Assembly: GCA_034440455.1 (NCBI GenBank)
Contig: JAWXCB010000061.1
Span: 24,498-88,497 of the forward strand
DNA length: 64,000 bases
DNA from: JAWXCB01 sp034440455
Lineage (GTDB): Bacteria; Bacteroidota; Bacteroidia; Chitinophagales; CAIOSU01
Direction: 5' to 3'
The notes beneath the pieces are model-generated. The model searched no databases. It was not told the DNA's origin and saw only the letters and a program-made list of their open reading frames with translations. The translations under genes were made by a program, and so were the position numbers. This document shows positions 57,187 to 64,000 of the stretch, piece after piece. How positions within the stretch are numbered: the first letter of the stretch is position 1; every line of letters begins with the position of its first letter.

Positions 57187-58209
57187 TTAAATATCGTTTT
57201 TATACCTCACGAACGACTTTATGAAAAACTTTTTTCGCGCCATGCTTCCCATGTCAAAATAATTTCTTGCAACCGACTGCTTATACTTTCTGTAAACCTC
57301 CATCCCAAAACCGCTTGATGTTGTGCAGAGCATCCAATATTTTTCTGCAAAAAATCTATCAAACAAATCGCTGCGATAGATTTTAGCTTTTGCATTGCCT
57401 GCAATCAGTTTGTCAAACAAATCCAGCAAAGCAAACAGTTCTTCTTTTGTTTTAGGCGCGCTGCCTTTAAAATAATTTTCATAAACATCCAACTCTTTTT
57501 CAGAGGGCACAGCGCCCAATTTCATCATTAATTCCCTATGAATATTTTTCACTACCTGCAATTGCTCTTGCGTTGCTTTGATAGATGTCATCTCAGAATG
57601 CGTTCTTTTTTTTACCAACGGCTCAGGAAGGATAGTAACCTCACAGTAATTCACCATTTTATTCCATAGCTCATAATCCTGCGCGACTTTATTAACTGTA
57701 TCGTATTTTAAATTGTGTTCGTCCAGCACTGATTTTCGCAGCATAGCAGCCGGATGCGGAAAGTGGGTTTCAAAAAACAACTTGAATTTGATCTCGTCAT
57801 GCGTGGTCTTGTAAGGCGGCACATAGTCGTCATTCGTTCCAATGTTTTGCACGAATGTGCCGCATAATCCTACTTCAGAATGTTGCTCCATAAATGCAAC
57901 CTGTTTCTCGATTCGTTCCGGCAAACTGACATCGTCCGCATCCATGCGGGCGATATATTTTCCCTTTGCTAAATCAATGCCTCTGTTCAATGAAGCGGTG
58001 AGTTTGATATTTTCCTCGTTGCTAAAAAAGCGAATTCTGTCGTCTTTGTAAGATTGAATAATACCTGCACTGCTGTCTGTTGACGCATCATTAATGATGA
58101 GAAATTCAATGTTCTTGTAAGTTTGATTCAGCACACTGTCCATCGCTTCCTGCAAATATTTCTCCCCGTTGTAAACCGACATCAATACGCTCACTAATGG
58201 TGTTTCCAT
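57187..58209 (-). CDS. Glycosyltransferase family 2
   Basis: 340 residues. PLVSVLMSVYNGEKYLQEAMDSVLNQTYKNIEFLIINDASTDSS is the GT-A opening and ARMDADDVSLPERI contains the DxD metal motif. GLCGTFVQNIG and a long C-terminal helical region follow. The enzyme is inverting and cytoplasmic and should add one sugar to the growing repeat unit. It lies between the GT4 and AsnB-like genes with 4 and 14-base gaps, within the operon. Confidence 0.87.
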   Translation of the reverse strand: METPLVSVLMSVYNGEKYLQEAMDSVLNQTYKNIEFLIINDASTDSSAGIIQSYKDDRIRFFSNEENIKLTASLNRGIDLAKGKYIARMDADDVSLPERIEKQVAFMEQHSEVGLCGTFVQNIGTNDDYVPPYKTTHDEIKFKLFFETHFPHPAAMLRKSVLDEHNLKYDTVNKVAQDYELWNKMVNYCEVTILPEPLVKKRTHSEMTSIKATQEQLQVVKNIHRELMMKLGAVPSEKELDVYENYFKGSAPKTKEELFALLDLFDKLIAGNAKAKIYRSDLFDRFFAEKYWMLCTTSSGFGMEVYRKYKQSVARNYFDMGSMARKKFFIKSFVRYKNDI

Positions 58210-58213
58210 CAGG

Positions 58214-59380
58214 CTATTGAATTGAATCTAACATACTTTCCAATAGCGGCTTTCCGGGCTGCGGGTCAATATACGCTTCGACAGATTCGTGCGCTTTTGC
58301 TCCAAATTCTTTCCATGCTCCTCTTTTATCCCAGGCTCTTTCCAAAGCAGCACTAAACAATATTGCTGTTGCCGCTTCTGCAACAAAACCATTTTCACCT
58401 TCGCAGATGAGTTCCGCATTACCGCCTACATCGGTAACGACAGCAGTTCTGCCATAAGCCATTGCCTCAATCAACGCCAGCGGTGTGCCCTCTTCAATAG
58501 AAGGCATTAGCAACATGTGATTCGTTTTCCAGATCTCGCTCACATCGCTTGCCCATCCGTGAAACTTCACATTGTCGTTGATTCCAAAATAAGCCGCCAA
58601 ATCCCGGAGATAATCCAAATCATCACCGGTGCCGTAAATATTTAAAATCCAATCTCTGTTTTGCCAGCTCTGGGCTGACAATACTTGAAATAAAATATCA
58701 AGCCCTTTATTTCTGCATTCCAATCTGCCTACCACGGCAAAATGCAGCGCTGCATCAGCCGGATAGTCAAGGATACGCCTGTTTTCTATTCTGCACGGAT
58801 TTTTCACAACTTGGTAATTTTTAAAATCAGCAGTTGCCAATTGTCTTTTTGCAACATCCAGATTGCGGTGTGAAATGAAATAAACTTTTCGCGCTGCCTT
58901 GTAAATTTCCCTGATGCGCTGAAGATATTTATAGGGATAAACCTTGTGCTCAAGATTCGATTGCCCGATGAGAAAATAAGGTTTTCCGCTGTTTTTCAGC
59001 AACCACACCACTTCATAATGTTCAACAACATTGAACACGCCTCCCTGATTTACGCAGATAAAATCGGGATTGAAATTTTTGACAGCACTGGAAAATTCAT
59101 AATAAAAAGAAGGCATCTGAGGGATATTGTTGAGCATTCTCTTTGCTTTGTAAACTGCTTTTTCTATCCGGTTGCTTTTATCGCGTTCCTCTCTGATATT
59201 GAGCGCTGCGCCTTTATTTTTTAATGCGATCAGCTCTTTATGAATTGCTCCAGCGCCTGATGGCGCTGAAATGAATACTTCATGTTTTTGCTCCAACGCA
59301 TAGCGCGCAGCCGCAGCCCACAGTTCTTCACTGCCGCCCCACCTGCTTGCAGGCATCGTGGATATGAAGCAAATTTTCAT
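58214..59380 (-). CDS. Glycosyltransferase family 4
   Basis: 388 residues with a GT-B fold. MKICFISTMPASRWGGSEELW opens the N-domain. The C-domain has LHFAVVGRLECRNKGLDILFQVLS, WILNIYGTGDDLDYL and LLMPSIEEGTPLALIEAMAYGRTAVVTDVGGNAEL, where the EGTPLALIEAM glutamate is the retaining GT4 signature. It adds a sugar from a nucleotide donor; mannose from GDP-mannose is possible, because manC is present elsewhere in the window. It is 18 bases downstream of the sulfotransferase-like gene. Confidence 0.87.
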   Translation of the reverse strand: MKICFISTMPASRWGGSEELWAAAARYALEQKHEVFISAPSGAGAIHKELIALKNKGAALNIREERDKSNRIEKAVYKAKRMLNNIPQMPSFYYEFSSAVKNFNPDFICVNQGGVFNVVEHYEVVWLLKNSGKPYFLIGQSNLEHKVYPYKYLQRIREIYKAARKVYFISHRNLDVAKRQLATADFKNYQVVKNPCRIENRRILDYPADAALHFAVVGRLECRNKGLDILFQVLSAQSWQNRDWILNIYGTGDDLDYLRDLAAYFGINDNVKFHGWASDVSEIWKTNHMLLMPSIEEGTPLALIEAMAYGRTAVVTDVGGNAELICEGENGFVAEAATAILFSAALERAWDKRGAWKEFGAKAHESVEAYIDPQPGKPLLESMLDSIQ

Positions 59381-59398
59381 TCTGGTATTGCGCTAAGA

Positions 59399-60184
59399 TT
59401 AGTTTTCAAAATCGGTGAGGCGTTTCAAATGTATAAAATCATTGCCCGAAATAGTTTCCAACCCAATCCATTTCAGCAACGCATTGAATGCTTCAACGGA
59501 ACTCACTATATCTTCAAACTGCACAATGAGATAATCATCATGTTCGGTTAGTCCGGGTGGATTTTGATAATAGTCCAACAGAAACTCGTTTGCTTTATTT
59601 TCAAACCAATTCCCTGATGTTGACTTGGGAACCTTTCCCTCTCTTGTTTTGCGAATCACCAGAAATCGCGGTTTTTCAAACACATGTTTCCAAACGGGAA
59701 TCAGCACGCTGTTGCGCGGGTCTTTCCAACCCCACGGCTGAGATGCATAGCGCTTGCCGAACAAGTCCAGCACGTAGCCTTTCCATCCATAAGGTTTTGC
59801 GCGGTTGAGCCAGCCGAAATGATACAACAAATATCCTTTTGCAGTCCATGGGTGCTGCTCATTGGGCGCGCCATAATTCTCAAAAATGCGCGGCAATTCA
59901 TTCTTCGTTTGCGCTACCCAATATTCAAGATTGTTTTTCAATTCCAAATCAATGGCTTCTAAAACTTCTTGCTTCATGATATGTTCGTCACCGAACTTTG
60001 TACCTAATTGCCTGCTGTAATCGTTGAAAACTTTTGACTCGTGATATTTTCTTGCAGCCAGCTTGCCGCTGTCTTTTCCCGCAAAGAAACCGCAGAACCG
60101 GAGCAACTTCGTGATGTAAGAAGTGCCGCCTCCATGCGCGCCTGAAATGATGATGGGCGGCTTGCTGAAACGAGCCTCTGCCAT
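59399..60184 (-). CDS. Sulfotransferase-like protein
   Basis: 261 residues. The N-terminus PPIIISGAHGGGTSYITKLLRFCGFFAG has the 5'-phosphosulfate loop (G-[AH]-x-[GR]-G-[GT]-[ST]) of PAPS-dependent sulfotransferases. WGWKDPRNSVLIPVWKHVFEKPRFLVIRKTREGKVPKS resembles the 3'-phosphate-binding segment (Arg, Ser) of the family. It would sulfate a sugar in the glycan. Its start overlaps the ABC ATPase stop codon by one base. Confirmation needs PAPS-supply genes, which are not in this window. Weaker alternative: a kinase with a similar loop. Confidence 0.6.
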   Translation of the reverse strand: MAEARFSKPPIIISGAHGGGTSYITKLLRFCGFFAGKDSGKLAARKYHESKVFNDYSRQLGTKFGDEHIMKQEVLEAIDLELKNNLEYWVAQTKNELPRIFENYGAPNEQHPWTAKGYLLYHFGWLNRAKPYGWKGYVLDLFGKRYASQPWGWKDPRNSVLIPVWKHVFEKPRFLVIRKTREGKVPKSTSGNWFENKANEFLLDYYQNPPGLTEHDDYLIVQFEDIVSSVEAFNALLKWIGLETISGNDFIHLKRLTDFEN

Positions 60185-61449
60185 CAGGACGTGATTTTAT
60201 AATTCCAATCTGCCTCCGACAAATAAAAACCCATGTGCAGCTTTGGCAATTGCCCGTTGCCGTAAAAATCATGCGGCACTAATTCAAAGGAAAACATATC
60301 GCGGATATTGAGCAGACCGTCATTGCCTGTTAAGACTCCGAGTTCTAATTGATATAAGCCCGCGACAAGGTTGTTGTTTTTCCAAAGAATCTCGTATGTA
60401 ATTGTTTCTCCTTTTTTCAGGTTAATGACTTTATCCAATTGATAAAATGTATGCAGTTTGGTAATACATTGCTGATTGCGGTGAATGCCGATGCCGCAGG
60501 CGAGATTGCGAATGTCGCGGGGCGTGGTGACTGTAACTTTCACCAGCAAATCATCACCGATACGCAGCACATTCTTATCTGCAAAAGAAGCATTCTCGAT
60601 TACAATTTCACCTGTGAAACCGTTTTCATTAATCTGAATATGGTTTGTCTTTTCAACATGCCCTGCTACGCTCAAGTAATTGGTAATTGCATCTTCTGAA
60701 TTTCCGTCAAACATGATTTGCCCGTTGCGCATTAAAATGCTTCTCGGACATAAGCCTTTCACCAACGGCAAGTTGTGGCTCACAAAAATCACTGTTCTGC
60801 CTTCATCTGCCACGTCTTTCATTTTTCCGAGACAGCGTTTCTGAAAATCAGCATCGCCCACCGCAAGCACTTCATCTATAATCAGCACTTCGGGGTCTAA
60901 GTGCGCTGCCACTGCAAATCCCAGCCGCACTTTCATTCCGCTGGAGTAGCGCTTCACAGGCGTATCAATAAATTTTTCCACTTCTGAAAAACCGACAATC
61001 TCATCAAACTTCCTGTCAATCTCTTTTTTCTTCATACCGAGGATAGTTCCGTTGAGATAGACATTTTCGCGCCCGGTTAGTTCCGGGTGAAAGCCGGTGC
61101 CTACTTCGAGCAGGCTGGATACGCGCCCTTCTATTTCAATTTTGCCATCCGTAGGCTCTGTAATGCGTGAAAGTATTTTCAGCAGCGTGCTTTTCCCCGC
61201 GCCATTCTTGCCAATGATGCCCAACACTTCCCCGTCATTCACATCAAACGACACATCTTTCACCGCCCAAATCACATCCGTTTCTTCTTTATCCTTAAAA
61301 GACGCGAGGTTGTTTAAGTTTCGGAATCGCTTAATCGGGGAAGTAAGAAAATCTTTTACTGCACCCGTGAGCGTGTCATTCGATTCATCCTTCACTCCTA
61401 TGCGATAGCGTTTAGAAAGCCCTTTTACGCTGATTACATTTTTTGACAT
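60184..61449 (-). CDS. wzt: O-antigen ABC exporter ATPase with C-terminal glycan-binding domain (Wzt type)
   Basis: 421 residues. The nucleotide-binding domain (1-250) has GIIGKNGAGKSTLLKIL, YSSGMKVRLGFAVAAH and EVLIIDEVLAVGDADF. The C-terminal ~150 residues form a beta-rich Wzt-C domain (FTGEIVIENASFADKNVLRIGDDLLVKVTV, LACGIGIHRNQQC), which recognises the terminal residue of the finished polysaccharide. Chain ends capped by methylation or other groups are the known signal, which fits the methyltransferases in this operon. The permease gene is 180 bases upstream; palindromes lie in between. Confidence 0.92.
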   Translation of the reverse strand: MSKNVISVKGLSKRYRIGVKDESNDTLTGAVKDFLTSPIKRFRNLNNLASFKDKEETDVIWAVKDVSFDVNDGEVLGIIGKNGAGKSTLLKILSRITEPTDGKIEIEGRVSSLLEVGTGFHPELTGRENVYLNGTILGMKKKEIDRKFDEIVGFSEVEKFIDTPVKRYSSGMKVRLGFAVAAHLDPEVLIIDEVLAVGDADFQKRCLGKMKDVADEGRTVIFVSHNLPLVKGLCPRSILMRNGQIMFDGNSEDAITNYLSVAGHVEKTNHIQINENGFTGEIVIENASFADKNVLRIGDDLLVKVTVTTPRDIRNLACGIGIHRNQQCITKLHTFYQLDKVINLKKGETITYEILWKNNNLVAGLYQLELGVLTGNDGLLNIRDMFSFELVPHDFYGNGQLPKLHMGFYLSEADWNYKITS

Positions 61450-61512
61450 ACTTACTTTAAAGTGCAGTTTAGGAAATCCACGAACGAGCAGCTATTGTTT
61501 GTGGGCGTTTCT

Positions 61513-61606
61513 CCGCCTAAGGCGGAAAATACAAAGGGGTAATTTTTTTTAGAAAATCTTCTATTGTCAGATGAATACCCCTCTTTCTCTCCCCTAAAAG
61601 GGGAGA
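61513..61606. repeat. Two palindromes between wzm and wzt
   Basis: CCGCCTAAGGCGG at 61513-61525 and TCTCCCCTAAAAGGGGAGA at 61588-61606 (its CTCCCCT/AGGGGAG stem resembles the repeat inside uvrA). They lie in the 180-base gap inside the operon and might lower expression of downstream genes or be mobile repeats. Confidence 0.55.
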
Positions 61607-61629
61607 AGCCATCCCGCGTTGCAATCGCT

Positions 61630-62463
61630 TTATGCCACATCGGCAAAAATCTTTTCTTTATTTCTGAAATAAACTAATCCTGTAAACAACAGCACAACTG
61701 CCGTGATGCTTCCCATGCCAATTAAATCCCACGGAATCCTACTCGTGCCTAACAGGCAGGCTCTGAATCCTTCGATTACTCCCACCATCGGATAGAGACC
61801 GTAAACTAATCTGTATTTCTCCGGGAGCAGGGTGATAGGCCAAATTACAGGCGCAAGATACATGAGCAATTGCACGAGGAACGCCATCATCTGGTTGATG
61901 TCGCGGTATTGAATGGAAAGCGCTGACAGCCACAACCCCATGCCTAATGAAGCCATCACCATGATAACTACTAACAAAGGAATAACAACAACTAAAGGAG
62001 TGGGCGCAATGCCATAGTAAAACATCATCACCAGCATAATGACAAACGCGATGGAAAAATCCACCAGCTTGGAAATGACAGGCGTGAGCGGAATAATCAC
62101 GCGCGGGAAATACACTTTTGTGATAAACACCTGCCCGCTCACTAAGCTGTTTGTAGCATTGGAGAGCGCGGAAGAAAAGTACGTCCATGGCACTAATGCA
62201 ACGAAGGAAAACAGCGCGTAAGGGATATTTCCATCAATCTGATTTTGCATACCTGCAAACTTTCCGAAGATGATAGTGAAAATCACCATTTGCACCACCG
62301 GCTTGATGATTGCCCATGCAAACCCCAGCACTGTCTGCTTATAGATAATAGTCACATCGCGCTTCACCATCATGTAGAGCAAATCACGGTAATGCAACAA
62401 CTCCGCAACATCTTTTGCGGTGATAAGCTGCCAGGTTTTTCTTTTTGATATTTCTACGCGCAC
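61630..62463 (-). CDS. wzm: O-antigen ABC exporter permease (Wzm type)
   Basis: 277 residues with six membrane segments (~30-55, 60-85, 105-135, 140-165, 175-195, 230-255). LLYMMVKRDVTIIYKQTVLGFAWAIIKPVVQMVIFTIIFGKF is the ABC-2 type signature before the first helix. LVPWTYFSSALSNATNSLVSGQVFITKVYFPRVIIPL is the family's loop. Together with the Wzt ATPase it moves the lipid-linked polysaccharide across the inner membrane. Gene order permease-ATPase matches O-antigen ABC loci. Confidence 0.92.
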   Translation of the reverse strand: MRVEISKRKTWQLITAKDVAELLHYRDLLYMMVKRDVTIIYKQTVLGFAWAIIKPVVQMVIFTIIFGKFAGMQNQIDGNIPYALFSFVALVPWTYFSSALSNATNSLVSGQVFITKVYFPRVIIPLTPVISKLVDFSIAFVIMLVMMFYYGIAPTPLVVVIPLLVVIMVMASLGMGLWLSALSIQYRDINQMMAFLVQLLMYLAPVIWPITLLPEKYRLVYGLYPMVGVIEGFRACLLGTSRIPWDLIGMGSITAVVLLFTGLVYFRNKEKIFADVA

Positions 62464-62487
62464 GGGACTGCAAAATAAACCAAATGA

Positions 62488-62556
62488 GTTTGAAGTTTGA
62501 GGTTTGAAGTGTCCTGACGGACTCGTTCCTCCATCCCCTGAAGTTTGGAGTTTGGT
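62488..62556. repeat. Heptamer array split by a degenerate REP-like element
   Basis: GTTTGAA, GTTTGAG, GTTTGAA (62488-62508) are followed by GTCCTGACGGACTCGTTCCTCCATCCCCTG (62510-62540), a degenerate form of the palindrome element at 13234, and then GTTTGGA, GTTTGGT (62543-62556). The order suggests the REP-like element entered a heptamer array. Confidence 0.65.
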
Positions 62557-63251
62557 TACTGAAGAGTAATCTTCATCATGCGCTGGTTGCGCGGATGCGG
62601 GTAATCATTCATCAACTCGATTTTCAATTCGCTTCTTTTTCCTGCATTTTGCAAATCAGCAAAAGGAAAATAAAAATCCTGAAACTCCTTCACGAATGTT
62701 TTATCGCCCCCGTCATGAAAGGTGGCGAAATAAATCGTTGTCGTCTTCATCACTTTTTTGATGTTGGAAAAACTTGTTTCAATTTCCTTCAGCGGCATGT
62801 GCGACAAAACGCTTTGTGCAATGATGAAATCAAATGTTTTCCCGTTCACACAATCAAAGGAAAGGTCGTTCACCAAATGCAATGCGGGATTTTTTGTTTC
62901 AAGGTTTGCCTCTTTGAGAAATTTCCTTCCTTCCTTCAGGATGTCTTCGCTGATATCAATGCCTTCGTAATTGCCTGCATTCAGATACCGGATGTAATGC
63001 AGCCCGCCACGCAACGCACCGCAACCAAAATCAAGCAGCCTGCTTTCGGGTTGCAGTCCATGCTTCAGTAAATAGTTGAATTGCAGTTTGCCCATTTCAT
63101 CCCACAAGCCACCTATTGCGTTCTTCGGGTCGTTCTGTGTGCGTACCTTCATGAGCTTTGCATAATACTCATGGTAGTTGTAGCGGTATTTAATCTTCAG
63201 ATAAAATTCACGCAGTTTTTCTGTAAAGGAGGGTTGTTCTACCTGTGCCAT
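62556..63251 (-). CDS. Class I SAM-dependent methyltransferase
   Basis: 231 residues. SRLLDFGCGALRGGLHYIRYLNAGNYEGIDISEDIL gives motifs I and II, and VNGKTFDFIIAQSVLSHMPLKEIETSFSNIKKVMKTTTIYFATFHDGG the rest. It is the first gene of the polysaccharide operon and lies 92 bases upstream of wzm. Since the Wzt C-domain may read a methylated chain end, this enzyme or one of the other three methyltransferases might make that cap. Upstream, TAATATTG (about 63277) is a one-mismatch -7 box. Confidence 0.8.
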   Translation of the reverse strand: MAQVEQPSFTEKLREFYLKIKYRYNYHEYYAKLMKVRTQNDPKNAIGGLWDEMGKLQFNYLLKHGLQPESRLLDFGCGALRGGLHYIRYLNAGNYEGIDISEDILKEGRKFLKEANLETKNPALHLVNDLSFDCVNGKTFDFIIAQSVLSHMPLKEIETSFSNIKKVMKTTTIYFATFHDGGDKTFVKEFQDFYFPFADLQNAGKRSELKIELMNDYPHPRNQRMMKITLQ

Positions 63252-63701
63252 TTCAGGTGTTGTTGATTGAACGCAATATTAATGAAATGATTCGGGGATT
63301 CGATGTTGCGCAGATTCCGATTGTAGGACAAATAGCTTAGTTGTCATTCCGGCTTTATGCCGGAATCCCCTGTAGATTGCAAGCATAAGGGGATGCCGGA
63401 ACAAGTCCGGCATGACACATTATCGGTGCTATACCCCGGATTCCTGACAGCTTCTTTTGATTTCTTTGGGAATTAAATTACCTCCCGCAAAGTTGTTATC
63501 TTTAATTATCCAACAACTTCCCCTTATCGGCTTACGTATACCCACCGAGTGTTTAGTCGTTTTTTAGCCGCCAAACAGCAATGGCTATGAAAAATTTACG
63601 AACGATTTTTATTGCATAGCTTTAAGTAATTCATCGTAGAGTGATTCTTAGAAGGCTGAAAAACGAAAACACGTGTAGATAGACAACCTCAATCTCAACC
63701 G
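63252..63701. other. 450-base noncoding stretch
   Basis: It holds the divergent control region of the polysaccharide operon and the final partial gene, with a REP-like element at 63342-63417. An inverted GTTGTT/AACAAC pair lies near 63500. There is no open frame of note and no tRNA or small-RNA signature I can support. Confidence 0.5.
63342..63417. repeat. REP-like paired palindromes, copy 3
   Basis: TGTCATTCCGGCTTTATGCCGGAA, ATCCCCTG, a 17-base spacer, AGGGGATGCCGGAACAAGTCCGGCATGACA: the first palindrome and the last are reverse complement partners at their outer ends (TGTCAT..ATGACA). It is the best-preserved copy in the window. Confidence 0.8.
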
Positions 63702-64000
63702 ATGATGTCTAACATGCTCAAAACCCTTGCCGCTGCCCTTTTCGGGCTGCTTCTTCTACCTTCGGCTTATAGCCAAACGGCAGTTCCAACACTTATTTAT
63801 CCCATACAGGGCGCTGTGTTTCTTCCGCAAACAGTCAGCTTTGAGTGGAATATCACGACCAATGCCGTTGCCTATCACTTGCAGGTGAGCGATACTTTAT
63901 CGTTCAGCACGACAACCTATGACAACACTTCCATTCTCACCGCGTCTCAAATTGTTCCCGCCTTGCCGAACAACACCGATTTATACTGGCGCGTACGCGC
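63702..64000 (+). CDS. Secreted multi-domain protein, 3' end beyond the window
   Basis: The frame is open from ATG 63702 (ATGs also at 63705 and 63714) to the window end, 99 codons. The N-terminus MLKTLAAALFGLLLLPSAYSQ is a signal peptide (from 63714) with cleavage after YSQ. The following PTLIYPIQGAVFLPQTVSFEWNITTNAVAYHLQVS looks like a fibronectin III-like or Ig-like module of the type repeated in large T9SS-secreted proteins. The rest lies outside the window. A type IX sorting domain at the unseen C-terminus would be expected but cannot be checked here. Confidence 0.7.
   Translation, partial: MMSNMLKTLAAALFGLLLLPSAYSQTAVPTLIYPIQGAVFLPQTVSFEWNITTNAVAYHLQVSDTLSFSTTTYDNTSILTASQIVPALPNNTDLYWRVR

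Noticed and set aside
61452..61646. 64-codon ORF between wzm and wzt
   Set aside because: It translates palindromic repeats and has no motif.

Overview
The window is chromosomal DNA of a member of the Bacteroidota, and the order cannot be fixed from the sequence. The evidence is: three TonB-dependent receptors with N-terminal carboxypeptidase-regulatory-like domains; two secreted proteins ending in type IX secretion (YPNPT..) sorting domains; phylum-typical families (DUF2480, PpiD-like foldase, CNNM/CorC, DUF1015); few Shine-Dalgarno sequences; and several exact TAnnTTTG -7 promoter boxes. There are no rRNA or tRNA genes, no CRISPR array and no transposase.

Layout. 1-950: two small membrane proteins, the first cut by the window edge. 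991-11771 (minus): a receptor plus secreted phosphodiesterase/phosphatase pair, a CHAD protein on the plus strand, then a second receptor with a beta-helix/PKD surface protein. 12382-16886 (minus): omega-amidase, aminotransferase, a DUF433/DUF5615 toxin-antitoxin pair, a small membrane protein, mannose-1-phosphate guanylyltransferase. 17172-21682 (plus): RecQ, DUF1015, Ric/YtfE. 21694-31732 (mostly minus): a ParE module, small orphans, UvrA, an M16 lipoprotein protease, a decaying toxin-antitoxin locus, DnaX. 31861-37523 (plus): CNNM protein, PpiD-like foldase, DUF2480, lytic transglycosylase, a RelE-type module. 37679-43096 (minus): STAND-like ATPase, XseB/XseA, third receptor. 43289-46663 (plus): a 28-residue membrane microprotein, DUF2892 protein, DOPA-type dioxygenase, enoyl-CoA hydratase, TonB-like protein and a frameshifted gene. 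47719-63251 (mainly minus): a surface-polysaccharide locus with ABC exporter (Wzm/Wzt), glycosyltransferases, four methyltransferases, a sulfotransferase and an asparagine-synthase-like amidotransferase. The 3' edge opens a secreted protein cut by the window.

Common threads. (1) Four toxin-antitoxin loci lie within 23 kb. Two are bracketed by a complete housekeeping gene on one side and a short divergent copy of the same gene's terminus on the other, which looks like allelic replacement by incoming DNA carrying the module. One toxin has ATA where the start codon should be; another is wrecked by a nonsense codon and a frameshift. (2) Short dispersed repeats (heptamer arrays, REP-like palindrome pairs, CCCTCTCC-type hairpins) have entered genes in frame: dnaX several times, including where the zinc-knuckle cysteines should be, uvrA, and the omega-amidase. 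(3) ric and the microprotein/DUF2892 operon share a 13-base CRP/FNR-like operator at nearly the same distance from a -7 box. (4) The ATPase gene has three perfect 15-base tandem palindromic repeats just upstream of its promoter and a related copy beyond its 3' end.

Limits: homology calls are from recognised motifs and families, not searches. Two homopolymer frameshifts (T9 at 46140-46148, A-run near 54000) could be assembly errors.
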